Part shown: piece after piece, positions 46,538-57,267 of the stretch
Layout: the number at the start of each line of letters is the position of its first letter
Numbering within the stretch: position 1 is the first letter of the stretch
Source: Aquarana catesbeiana
Taxonomy: Eukaryota > Chordata > Amphibia > Anura > Ranidae
DNA length: 64,000 nt
Assembly (NCBI RefSeq): GCF_042186555.1
Contig: NC_133332.1
Location: 209,639,609-209,703,608, forward strand
Direction: 5' to 3'
Notes under the pieces: model-generated
Databases searched by the model: none
Told to the model about the DNA's origin: nothing
What the model saw: only the letters and a program-made list of their open reading frames with translations
Position numbers and translations under genes: made by a program

Positions 46538-47321
46538 TTATTGCTGTCCCTTGAGACCCTTTATTTTTCTTTTCTTAAAAGCATTGGGTTGTCTAGAATA
46601 GCACACAGCAGCCCCGATCCACTTGTTCTGTGGTCCCCCTCTGGTGCTCGCAGCTCCTCCATACCATGGAGTGCCCCCACGGAAAGCTTGTGTCCCGCTG
46701 CTGCTTCCATGGACACAGATGGCAGAACTCTGTCCCGCTCCTGTGTCACTGGTTTTGATTGACAGCAGTCAATGGCTCCTGCTGACAGCAAAGACAGTGC
46801 CTGGGCTTGTGCACATCGCTGGATCGAAAGGGGGTCAGGTAAGAAAAAGGGGGGCTCTGGGGGGAGCTGCAGCAAAGAAGGTTTTTTGCCTTAATGCATA
46901 GTATGCATTTAAGGTGAAAAACCTTGAGACTTTACAATCACTTTAAACGCTGCATTTTTCATTTTCGCCCAGCTCACACCAATGCATGCTGTTGTGAACT
47001 GAGCCTATTGGAAGCATAGGATATCTGCTTCTTTTTGCATTGGGCCTGCATTGGGCAACACAGCCCAGTGCACATATTGTATATGAGCCCTTAATATTTT
47101 ACAGCTAATGCTGACCAAACACAATTGGATTTTGATCTGCCACGTAAGTAGAATATACTAGCATCTATATAGTGTCCACCTAATTTGATAACTTTTTCTG
47201 TGTAGGCCATTGCCCTATTAAATTGCTGGTCTGACAGATCAAAATCTTCCTGTATGTGGCCAGCTTATGAGTTAATGAAACCCTATATAATATTTGCTGG
47301 TCACAGGATATTCTTTTGCAG

Positions 47322-47458
47322 GACTCCTATGGAACTTATGACCCAGCCTACAGACAATATAGTAATAATGGATTTGTGAACCCTGGAAAGTATCCTTACC
47401 AAGAACCAGAGCGTCCTAGCTCAAGGTCTAGTCACTGCTCAGACCGACCATCTTCAAG
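47322..47458 (+). CDS. SEC16A: SEC16A exon 3
   Basis: The exon has 137 bases, acceptor TTTTGCAG and donor TCAAG|GTTTGT. It continues exon 2 in phase: YYQ joins DSYGTYDPAYRQYSNNGF, and the exon ends PERPSSRSSHCSDRPSS plus two bases of Arg. The run PERPSSR...HxSxRP is conserved in vertebrate SEC16A directly after the large exon. The Tyr-rich start suits the segment before the ER-exit-site localisation region. Confidence 0.92.
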
Positions 47459-47760
47459 GTTTGTCTTTATTTGAAGTGCAGTTTTTCTTTCCCATATAGC
47501 ATGTTTCTGATCTTCCCTTGATCCCGAGCAGCTCTGTTATCCTGCTGGCAAAAATAAATTTAAAAGAAACCAGCCAGAATAGAATTATGAAAGCTGCCAT
47601 TACTGACCTAGAAGTAGCATATGAACGGTAACTGTCCTAACACTGAATCTGCACATTTTTCCTCTATCTTAAGGACTCACTAAGTAATGCTGCATGGATG
47701 AGAATCTAACAGAAACAAGCTTTCATAAGTTGCACCCACACTCAAGCAAGACATTATTAA

Positions 47761-48314
47761 CCGCTCGCGGCACGTGCAGGCAGGATCATGTACAAGTATA
47801 TCATCCTGCCTCTTCTGGGTTAGAGGCGTGCAGCACACCGCTCCTATGACCTCAGTGCCCACCAGGCACAGTGGATTCCAGCTCCTGGTACCCGGCTGCT
47901 TTGAGGGGCCGGGGGATCATTTAATCGCTATGTTATGCATGAATTTCATTCATAACAGCTGTGTATCCTATAGTGATGCTGTGGTTGGCCCACAGCTTTC
48001 ACATGGTACTTGGGCCAATCACAGCAATCCTGTACCATGTGAGCCAATCACAGCACATGGTAGTAAAGCACAGCTGTTATGAATGTAACTCACTCATGAC
48101 CTTTCAAAACGTTGCTGTTACAGTATTCAACACTTTAACGGCAATCAAAGTGTGTGTAAAAAAAAAAAAAAAAAACTTGATCACCAACGCCCTCAGAACA
48201 GTACAGCGTCACTATGGTGACACAAAACTACTCTGATGAAAGTATGTAAAAAAAATTGTAAAATTCCTAATCACAGCCACACCAGTCATATGATGTCGCT
48301 TTACTGCATCCTTC

Positions 48315-48346
<32 letters not shown>

Positions 48347-48520
48347 TTTATTAAATTTCTTTATTTTCCAAAAACAATTGTGACAAAAAAATTACAACTA
48401 CAATTAAAACTCACTATGACTGTCTGCTTTCCAAAAAGTTCCATTGTCCTGGCAATTTAAGACCATCAAGAAATGAGGTAGGCCATTTAGTACATCAGGA
48501 CCTGATCAATTTTCAAATAA

Positions 48521-48568
<48 letters not shown>

Positions 48569-48587
48569 ATATGTATATGTGTGTATG

Positions 48588-48668
<81 letters not shown>

Positions 48669-49057
48669 CTCATAGATTTGTAGACGTTACTTTCACACAA
48701 ACCAATTAACATACACTTTATTGGGATTTTCTTTACCATAGACGTGTAGCAGAATACATTTTGGCCTACATTTTTGAAGACATTAATTTGAATTTATTGG
48801 ATGTTTTCTAACAAAGTAGAGAAATTTTATTTATTTTTTTCAAAAGTCTTTAGTTTTGTTTATATAACAAAAAATAAAACACCCAGTGGTGATTAAATAC
48901 CACCAAAAGAAAGCTCTTTTTGTGTGAAAAAATGATACAAATTTAAGTTTCGTACAGTGTTGCATGAACACACAATGGCCCGTTAAAGTAGTGCAGTGCT
49001 GAATAGCAAAAAATGACCTGGTGATGAATGGGGTAAAACCTTCAGAAGATCGTGTGG
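47761..49057. mobile_element. TTAA-flanked repeat in SEC16A intron 3
   Basis: It opens TTAACCGCTCGCGGCACG (TTAA 47757-47760) and ends AGATCGTGTGGTTAA (TTAA 49058-49061). It shares the 3' block TACCACCAAAAGAAAGCTCT (about 48898) with copies near 22216 and 33460. It contains a T run at 48309-48340 and a TG/TA microsatellite. No coding sequence. Confidence 0.7.
48522..48664. repeat. Compound (TG)n(TA)n microsatellite
   Basis: About 25 bases of TG repeats, then mixed TATG, then about 65 bases of pure AT repeats. The AT tract is self-complementary and would be hypervariable. Confidence 0.95.
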
Positions 49058-49416
49058 TTAAACAACACTTTCTCTGAGAAATGGGTGCATCTTCCGGCAC
49101 ATCAACCCTAGAGAGCCTTCAGACTCTCATATGCAAACACTGATTTCCTGAAAGTCTGAGAACAGCACGGCTCCCAACTTGTAATGCTGAGACCTACTTA
49201 TAGGTCACTATGAATGCTACACTATAAGTGCCAGTGTTCTGACAGAAAGCATTGATTCAAAACTTTGATCCATCTTGGGGGTTTGTGTATTATCATTTGT
49301 TACATTCTCTATAATAATTATTTTATTAAAGCTGATATCCACGTTTCCTGTCATTTTAAATAGTTTGTTTGGACCAAACAAAGGATTTCCTTCACTAAGT
49401 GCTGCACTGGCTCTAA

Positions 49417-49820
49417 GGCTGCATTCACAGTTCAGCGTTTTGCATTGGGGGCAGATTTGCTGCGATTCTGCCTGTGATTTGAAATCGCTGTTGTGTGAAT
49501 GACAAATCGGGGGACTCGCATTTTAGATGCCATTCATTTGAATGACACCTAAAACTGCAGTGCGGGACTGCCGTGCGATAAAATGCAGCAACACATGTCG
49601 CCCGAAAGTTCAGGAGCTACTTTTGGGTGACATGCTTCCCATGATACGGGTTGCTGCGATTGTAGCATAATTTATTGAGGCAAACCCGTGCCACAATTTT
49701 AGGTGTCATTCAAATGAATGGCATCTCAAATGCGAGTCCCACGATTTGTTATTCACATAAGGGCGCTTTAAAATTGTGGGCAGAATCGCAGCAAATCTGC
49801 GGCAAAGTGTGAAAGCAGTC
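49417..49820. mobile_element. Foldback MITE with an inner 42-bp inverted repeat
   Basis: The outer ends GGCTGCATTCACAG and TGTGAAAGCAGTC pair imperfectly, next to TAA on the left and TAT on the right. Inside, GACTCGCATTTTAGATGCCA continuing to ACACCTAAAA (about 49514-49555) pairs with its complement at about 49699-49740 with one mismatch in 42. Confidence 0.8.
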
Positions 49821-50391
49821 TATGCCCTGTATGAAATATATGTAGTTTCAGCTACATATAGTACACAGTGCTGCTTTCTGGCTGTGAGACAGACACTTCC
49901 CGTCTCACACCCGGAACAAAATAAGTCAGTCATGGCTATTTCAAAGTTGAATGATACATTTTCCATAATGTAGCATGTTTTGGGTAGCAAGGGTGGGTTA
50001 TAACCCCTGTGGTGTGTGTGGGTTTTTTTTTTTTTTTTTTGGGCCATCTGTCCCATAGAGATTACCCTTTTGCTTCCTGTCCTTTAGCTGCCAAGTAAGG
50101 GAATCCCTAATTCTTACAAGGATCACCAGAACTAGTGTCCCACTAGTATTCCAGTGACAACCCAGAGAAGGCGAATCTCCCTAACGAGGACACAGGCCTG
50201 AAATGGTTTCTTATCTATCTCTACTCTATCCAAAACTAAAAAAAAGTTTTGCTTTTAAGCCACTGGAGTTTATTTTTATTTTTTTAGCACAGTGGCAGAT
50301 ACCAAAAGCTAAAACCCAGAATTGGGGTGGAGTTTGCTTTTGAGAAGTTTCTCTAAAAGGTCTGTTTTTCTTTTTTTTTCATTTGTTTTAG

Positions 50392-50456
50392 GCAAGGGTA
50401 CAATGCACCAGCCAATTACTATGCGGACTATTATCAAACTCAGTATGATTATGGAG
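50392..50456 (+). CDS. SEC16A: SEC16A exon 4
   Basis: The exon has 65 bases, acceptor TTTGTTTTAG and donor GGAG|GTGAGT. The first base completes the Arg codon from exon 3. It encodes QGYNAPANYYADYYQTQYDYG plus one base. The spacing of tyrosines and the QYDYG end are typical of SEC16A at this position. Confidence 0.92.
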
Positions 50457-50558
50457 GTGAGTTCCTTGATGGCTTCTTCCTTTATGGCTTGCTTTGTATA
50501 ATACTTCTATTTTGTATAGCTTGTTAGATTTGATAGTATTATCTTTTTCTGCCCATAG

Positions 50559-50691
50559 ACCACTCTAGATGGGATCGCTATCCTGAAACCTATGATCCTG
50601 GCTACAGAGACCCTCGGAGTAGTTATTGGAATTTTGTGTATGCTGCTCGGGAGGACCCTTATAGAAAGGTTCCACATGGTTACACCAGCAG
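50559..50691 (+). CDS. SEC16A: SEC16A exon 5 (last exon in the window)
   Basis: The exon has 133 bases, acceptor TGCCCATAG and donor AGCAG|GTCAGT. The split Asp codon is completed, giving DHSRWDRYPETYDPGYRDPR and then SSYWNFVYAAREDPYRKVPH. The Arg/Asp/Tyr-rich composition matches the region that recruits SEC16A to ER exit sites. The exon ends two bases into a codon. No later SEC16A exon is recognisable before 64,000, so the rest of the gene lies beyond the window. Confidence 0.92.
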
Positions 50692-52140
50692 GTCAGTTCC
50701 AGACTGGGCTTTATAATATTGTAGTCTTTACTGTTAAATTATAGCAATAAACAATCAGAGCAGATGAGAAAAGAAATCATCAAGCAAGGAACAATGTAGC
50801 TTTACAAACAGCACAAGATGTGATACCTCTTCCCACAAAAGCTTACCCTCTAAAGGTTTTATTAGATTATTGGTAATAACAACTGTTGGAATGCTTTGCA
50901 TTATCTCTTTAAGTAATTCCAGTCCGGGGCAATTCTGACACTCCTCTCCTGTATGTAAAAAACATAATTTTTTGACTAGAAAACTATTTGGAACCCCTCA
51001 AACATTATATATTTAACTAGAGACACTGATAATAAAATTGTAGGTGTTTTTATTATTTTTTTTATTTTTATGTCGCATGATATTTGCACAGAAGCTTTTC
51101 AAATGCAATTTTGTTTAAAAACAAAAAAAAACACGCTTTAATGAATTTTAATGCACAAAAACGCAATATAATACTCAATTGTTTAGTAAAATATAAAAGA
51201 TGATGTAATGCCTAGTAACTAAATACCAAAAACTACACACTTTAAAATGGAGTGGAATGGCGACAAATTACGGTAATTAAAAATCTCCATAGGTGAGACT
51301 TTAAAAGCCTTTACAGTTTACAAGTTTTGATTCACACAAGAGGTCTGGTGCAAGAATTATTTCCCTCTCTCTGCCATTCACAGCAATGCCTCACGTGTGG
51401 TGCGATCGCCGTTTTACGTGTGTATGGGACTGACGTGTGCATTTGCACGGGAGAATCGGGCCGTTTAAAAAAAAAAAAAAAAATGTTTTTTACAATGTTT
51501 TCACATAATCAGATCCCTGTCCCATACTGCGCATGTGCCGGTTTACTTGTTCATGTACTTGAATGCCGGATTTCTAGGAGGCCGTAGTGCTGGGGAGAGG
51601 CTGTAGGAGGCTTTAGTGAGTTTTACTGCACTTCACCCTCACAAAGTGACTCTGCATCTGGTGGCTGTGGCAGACTAGAGACACGGTGCTTCTAGTGGCA
51701 GGCTACAGTGAGCATTGAACTATTTCATTATATATTACAATGTAGTAATAGAAATAATGCATTTTATTTCTTTCTAACACCATATCAATCATGGTGTCAG
51801 GATGATTGAAGCACTAACACCCACCGTTCCTTGGAAGCATTTTCTTCCAAGAAGCCAGTCCTTTTTGCAAAATAGGTTGGGGACCACTGCACTATATTAC
51901 CATTTTTTTTTTTCTATTTTTGAGGCAGGCCTGATTTCCAGTTTAGTAGCGTACTGTATGTAAACACCTCTAAATTAATTTTTAGCCATTGTGATGACAT
52001 CCAAGTGAGTCCCAACTGTGATCTGTGGAAAGCATGCAAAGACTTAAAAAGTTTAAAAAAGTCTGAGACCCTTTGCACTGCATGGTGTGCTGTTACTTTT
52101 ATGGAGAATAGGAGAGTTTTAAGCTTAAGGTGGAATTAGT
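50692..52140. repeat. SEC16A: Start of SEC16A intron 5, repeat relics only
   Basis: About 50930-51470 resembles the inverted interior of the TTAA element at 44366-45565 (AAATCTCCATAGGTGAGACT; GTGCGATCGCCGTTTTACG). GGTTGGGGACCACTGCACTA near 51875-51894 resembles a hAT right end. No gene. Confidence 0.5.
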
Positions 52141-52796
52141 TTTTGGATACATATTTAGATTTTCTTCATTATTAAGAAATGAAGGGAAATGTTTAAAGGT
52201 AAGGAGGGGACAAGCGCTACAAACATTACCAAAACCATGCTGGATCCAGGAGGATTGGGAAGCAGTAGTATAGTGCCCCCCCCCTCTCAAACCTGAGTTA
52301 TTACAAGATCTGATAGAGCAAGAGGGAATGTCGCCCGCCAAGAGGGCACTAACCTGGTGCAAGACCATAATGGACAATTAGAGAAATATGGGGTGGTCTC
52401 CCGCAATGAAGAACCCTGCCTGCAGCTGATCAAAACGGATGCCCAAACTAAAGCTACCAGACTCCACACCCAACCTGGGCAATGAACCCCCTCACCCTTG
52501 CGGTGAGCTGTCTACACCTACCTTCTAATGGGCTTGTCATCAATCTATACTCTTTTCCTGAAACTTTAGCACTGTATCCACTAGGGGTGCACCGAATGGG
52601 TTTTTTTGGTGCCGAAACCGATACCGAAAATAAAAAATTACACTAAGCCGAAAACCGATACCAGAAATGACAGTTTTTAAAAAATATGTTTTTATATAAA
52701 ATTGTATTCTAGTATACAACATTTTAATTAATATCACCAATTTAAATTAATATGAATTTATTGTTGACCATTATTGGCACCTTTTAAGAAAAATGC

Positions 52797-52835
52797 AGTC
52801 TGCAGTCTCTGACCATCTCTTGTATCATGTCTGCA
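52797..52835 (-). repeat. Inverted monomer of the 31-bp satellite
   Basis: The complement of this 39-base stretch matches the satellite consensus with one mismatch. It lies 68 bases before the first direct monomer. Confidence 0.9.
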
Positions 52836-52903
52836 ATCTCTTACTTAAACACATTGCTAATAGTATTAGCAAAATTTCCATTCGATGCACCTCTAGCAGC
52901 TAT

Positions 52904-54098
52904 GATACAGGAGATGGTCAGAGACTGCAGACATGATACAGGAGATGGTCAGAGACTGCAGACTTGATACAGGAGATGGTCAGAGACTGCAGACTTGATA
53001 CAGGAGATGGTCAGAGACTGCAGACTTGATACAGGAGATGGTCAGAGACTGCAGACTTGATACAGGAGATGGTCAGAGACTGCAGACTTGATACAGGAGA
53101 TGGTCAGAGACTGCAGACTTGATACAGGAGATGGTCAGAGACTGCAGACTTGATACAGGAGATGGTCAGAGACTGCAGACTTGATACAGGAGATGGTCAG
53201 AGACTGCAGACTTGATACAGGAGATGGTCAGAGACTGCAGACTTGATACAGGAGATGGTCAGAGACTGCAGACTTGATACAGGAGATGGTCAGAGACTGC
53301 AGACTTGATACAGGAGATGGTCAGAGACTGCAGACTTGATACAGGAGATGGTCAGAGACTGCAGACTTGATACAGGAGATGGTCAGAGACTGCAGACTTG
53401 ATACAGGAGATGGTCAGAGACTGCAGACTTGATACAGGAGATGGTCAGAGACTGCAGACTTGATACAGGAGATGGTCAGAGACTGCAGACTTGATACAGG
53501 AGATGGTCAGAGACTGCAGACTTGATACAGGAGATGGTCAGAGACTGCAGACTTGATACAGGAGATGGTCAGAGACTGCAGACTTGATACAGGAGATGGT
53601 CAGAGACTGCAGACTTGATACAGGAGATGGTCAGAGACTGCAGACTTGATACAGGAGATGGTCAGAGACTGCAGACTTGATACAGGAGATGGTCAGAGAC
53701 TGCAGACTTGATACAGGAGATGGTCAGAGACTGCAGACTTGATACAGGAGATGGTCAGAGACTGCAGACTTGATACAGGAGATGGTCAGAGACTGCAGAC
53801 TTGATACAGGAGATGGTCAGAGACTGCAGACTTGATACAGGAGATGGTCAGAGACTGCAGACTTGATACAGGAGATGGTCAGAGACTGCAGACTTGATAC
53901 AGGAGATGGTCAGAGACTGCAGACATGATACAGGAGATGGTCAGAGACTGCAGACATGATACAGGAGATGGTCAGAGACTGCAGACATGATACAGGAGAT
54001 GGTCAGAGACTGCAGACATGATACAGGAGATGGTCAGAGACTGCAGACATGATACAGGAGATGGTCAGAGACTGCAGACATGATACCGGAGATGGTCA
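52904..54098. repeat. 31-bp satellite, 38 monomers in perfect register
   Basis: The monomer is GATACAGGAGATGGTCAGAG then ACTGCAGACTT. From the first GATACAGG (52904) to the last GATACCGG (54082) is 1178 bases, exactly 38 x 31, so there is not one net indel. Monomers end ACTT through the middle (about 31 copies) and ACAT at both edges (one or two at the left, about six at the right). Confidence 0.97.
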
Positions 54099-54600
54099 TA
54101 TGCAGCTTGCCTGTGCTCAGCAGCCTGCTAGTGCCCATCATATACAGCCTGCCAGTGCCCAGCAGCCCACCAGTGCCTGTCATATGCAGCCCATCAGTGT
54201 CCATGTGCAGCTTGCCAGTGCCCATCATGTATGCCCAGCAGCTTTACCAGTGCTCATCATGTGTGCCCATCGTGTGCCCAGCAGCTTTACCAGTGCTCAT
54301 CATGTGTGCCCAGCAGCTTTAATAGTGCTCATCATGTGTGCCCAACAGCTTTAATAGTGCTCATCATGTGTGCCCAGCAGCTTTAATAGTGCTCATCATG
54401 TGTGCCCAGCAGCTTTAATAGTGCCCATCATGTGTGCCCAACAGCTTTAATAGTGCCCATCATGTATGCCCAGCGGCTTTACCAGTGCCCATCATGTATG
54501 CCCAGCGGCTTTACCAGTGCCCATCATGTATGCCCAGCAGCTTTACCAGTGCCCATCATGTGCAGCCTGCCTGTGCCCGCATTAGCGGCGATCTCCATGT
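54099..54600. repeat. 32-bp tandem array, about 11 clear copies plus a diverged leader
   Basis: The monomer CATCATGTGTGCCCAGCAGC then TTTAATAGTGCT is clear from about 54215 to 54560. From 54099 to 54215 there are older, diverged versions (CAGCCTGCCAGTGCCCATCA). Open frames across it are products of the repeat. Confidence 0.9.
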
Positions 54601-55345
54601 GTCATGGAACTGGATTTGAATTGCCCGGGCTGCAGTAACAATGTCCCGCCTCCTGTAATCACGTCACGCTGATTCAATGTCCCACCATTGAATTAGTGTG
54701 CCGTCTATCACAGGAGGCGGGACATTGTTACTGCGGCCCAGGCAATTCAGCTCTGTGAAACACGAAGATCGCAGCGAGTGGAGGAGGAGGGAGTGGAGCA
54801 ATGGGCGGCACCCTGGGCAGACCACGCCCCCTTTTCGGTATCGGCTGTTTTTTTTTTTGTTTTTTTTTTTGTTTTTTTTTTTTTTGTCGGCTGAATGAAA
54901 AAACACCGTTTTCGGCTGCCGAAATTTCAGTGCACCACTAGTATCCACTAGTTATGAGCCCTTTTTATAAGGTGTATATAAGTCATATAAGTCATATTCA
55001 GCACTAACGTACAGCGATATTTGATGGAGTTACCCCTACCCCCTAAGTCTGTACTTTTACTCTATTTTGGTTTGGATACATGTTAGCCTGTTATGCTATT
55101 TCTTCTGAACAATGATGTACTGTGGTAAATCCGAATAAAAAAATTCTTAAAAAAAAAAACGGATGCCCAGCTGACTTTGGCCCCCATTGTATTCATCCTC
55201 ATTCTTCACTCACGGTGAGTATGAATGCAAATACATCTACTGTTCAAACTGTTTGTTTCTATTCAGAATGTCTCTACTCAAAAAATAATTGATAGGGAGA
55301 ATACAGTTGGAGGTCTTTTAACCCACACTAAGGGATGTTTGTTCT

Positions 55346-56077
55346 TTGATACAACACTGTTCCTCCTGCCTTTCCCTGCTTACAGGCCAGGTACAGGCCA
55401 TACGGGAAGAGGTTGTTCATATATGTGGGGATCTTCAAAATGTACAGGAATGTACCAAAGCGTTAGAAAGCTGGGTTAGTGGCATTGAGGATACTTTTCC
55501 TCTGTTGGTAACAAAGATGAAGTCTGCTACACGCAGGCTTAATACTACTATTTCTGAAGTCGAAGACATGGAGAACTGTTTACGTTATAACGTTCGGGTT
55601 CTGGGTATACCAGAGAAGGCCGAGGGTAATGACCCAATTAAATTTGCTGAACAGTGGCTTATTGAAATCCTTAGCAAGGTCTATCTTTCTTCATTACTTA
55701 TAGTAGAACGGGCTCATCGGGTCCCTACCCGGCTTCTTAAACCAGGAAATCTACCACGGCCCTTTCTAATACGTCTTTTAAATTACAGAGACAAGGAGAA
55801 TATTTTGCGAAGAGCGCGAGTTCTAAATGATATTAGATATAATTGATCTAAAATTATGTTCTTCCCCGACTTTTCACCAGAGGTTCAGAAACGAAGGGCA
55901 AACTTCCAAGAAGCTAAGAAACGTCTGTTACTCCAAGGGTTAAAATATTCTGTGCTCTATCCTGCTCACTGGTGGTTCATGAAGGCAACGTACAAGTATT
56001 TAAAATACCCCAGGATGCACAGGACTGGCTTGACGGTCAATTTAAAATTGGACCTTGGGGCGATGGGCCTATTCTAG
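55346..56077 (+). pseudogene. L1 ORF1 protein pseudogene (RNA-binding)
   Basis: A coiled-coil-like stretch (QAIREEVVHICGDLQNVQEC) is followed by an RRM-like segment (CLRYNVRVLGIPEKAEGNDP) and the C-terminal domain (ERAHRVPTR ... FLIRLLNYRDKENILRRAR). This is the order seen in L1 ORF1p, the trimeric nucleic-acid chaperone. TGA occurs at 55844-55846 and the frame continues at about 55856-56077. Confidence 0.82.
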
Positions 56078-56297
56078 TAGGAAATCCACACAAAGCTTGT
56101 TGTGGGGACAACTGTGCACATTTAAGTATAAGCCAGGTTGTCGGAGGCTTAATCAGCGATAGCCACTATTTTTAATTTTTTTATTTTTTGGTGGATTTCC
56201 CCCGTGTGGAACAGTTGTTTTTTGTTTTATACCTATGTGCCATTTATTATTGTACTTAGTGCAGGCTGGCTAGTAGTTAAATTTTACTTTTGTACTA

Positions 56298-56588
56298 ATG
56301 GTAAGTCAACCAATTCAAATTTTCTCTTGGAATGTCAGGGGAATGAATAATGCTTTAAAAACACAATCTGTCTTTGATTATATTTCCTCTTTCTGCCCTG
56401 CCCTCGTCTGTCTGCAGGAGACACACGCCACGTGCAATGTGACTAGATTTTTGAAACGTTGTTATTTTCGAGAAGCATACCATTTAGTTTTTACTGCCCA
56501 TTTGGGGGGTGGGGGTGTCTCTGTTTTAGTTTACACTGGCATAGTGTTCTCATGTAGTAGGACTATGGAAGATGTAAACGGCAAATAA
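56298..56588 (+). pseudogene. L1 ORF2 apurinic-type endonuclease, 5' part
   Basis: FSWNVRGMNNALKTQSVFDY and LVCLQETHA are the first catalytic blocks (Asn and Glu) of the L1 APE endonuclease. The frame ends at a TAA (56586-56588) just before the CR1 insertion. Confidence 0.85.
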
Positions 56589-56639
56589 ATTTTTTTTTAC
56601 AATGCAAGCTGGATGAACTTGAGTTGAGTTAATTCTGAT

Positions 56640-57250
56640 ATTCTGATATATATATATATATATATCGATCAACTCCAGAGATAAAACGATAATTCTCCCA
56701 CTCTACAAGACTCTGGTCCGGCCGCACCTAGAGTATGCTGTCCAGTTCTGGGCACCAGTCCTCAGGAAGGATGTACTGGAAATGGAGTGAGTACAAAGAA
56801 GGGCCACAAAGCTAATAAAGGGTCTAGAGGATCTTAGTTATGAGGAAAGGTTGCGAGCACTGAACTTATTCTCTCTGGAGAAGAGACGCTTGAGAGGGGA
56901 TATGATTTCAATATACAAATACCATACTGGTGACCCTACAATAGAAATAAAACTTTTTCGCAGAAGAGAGTTTAACAAGACTCGTGGCCACTCATTAAAA
57001 TTAGAGGAAAAGAGGTTTAACCTTAAACTACATAGAGGGTTCTTTACTGTAAGCAGCAAGGATGTGAAATTCCCTTCCACAGACGGTGGTCTCAGCGGGG
57101 AGCATCGATAATTTCAAGAAACTATTAGATAAGCACCTAAATGAACGCAACATACAGAGATATACAATGTAATACTGACACATAATCACACATAGGTTGG
57201 ACTTGATGGACTTGTGTCTTTTTTCAACCTCGCCTACTATGTAACTATGT
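56640..57250 (+). mobile_element. CR1-like LINE 3' fragment inserted in L1 ORF2
   Basis: It codes for fragments of a CR1-type ORF2 C terminus (RPHLEYAVQFWAPVLRKDVL; LSYEERLRALNLFSLEKRRL). It ends with the typical 3' tail TTGATGGACTTGTGTC ... TACTATGTAACTATGTA. Stops are present. An AT run (56648-56664) marks its left side. Confidence 0.85.
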
Positions 57251-57267
57251 AGGGGGCCTCCTCCCAG

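Larger units (their letters stand above)
40695..47321 (+). other. SEC16A: SEC16A intron 2
   Basis: GT-AG intron of 6.6 kb. It contains a MITE (41233-41606), a G run (41116-41136), unassigned sequence (41620-43020), a Tc1 element with nested insertions (43024-45990) and a MITE (46223-46537). Confidence 0.85.
52582..54940. mobile_element. Non-autonomous hAT element with perfect 8-bp TSD, packed with satellites (2,359 bp)
   Basis: The ends TAGGGGTGCACCGAA and TTCAGTGCACCACTA are inverted repeats. GTATCCAC at 52574-52581 is repeated exactly at 54941-54948. Between the ends (GCCGAAACCGATACCGAAAA and its complement CGGTATCGGC) lie a 31-bp array and a 32-bp array that form about two thirds of the element. 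No transposase. Confidence 0.9.
52446..55155 (+). mobile_element. L1 3'-end fragment inserted in the L1, with 14-bp TSD
   Basis: The 14-mer AAAACGGATGCCCA occurs at 52432-52445 and again at 55156-55169. The inserted piece ends CCGAATAAAAAAATTCTTAA plus an A run, so it is a 5'-truncated L1-type insertion made by target-primed reverse transcription. The target begins with AAAA, as expected for the L1 endonuclease. Its own sequence is 52446-52573 and 54949-55155. The rest is a later hAT insertion. Confidence 0.82.

Noticed and set aside
46292..46762. 156-codon open frame on the + strand
   Set aside because: It spans a MITE end-to-end border and has no domain. The composition matches repeat sequence.
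52904..54098. CRISPR-like appearance of a regular short repeat
   Set aside because: Monomers abut with no spacers, and the array lies in a eukaryotic hAT element with an 8-bp TSD.
56838..57111. Small open frames with LSYEERLRALNLFSLEKRRL
   Set aside because: Not an independent gene. They are the C-terminal piece of a CR1-like LINE.
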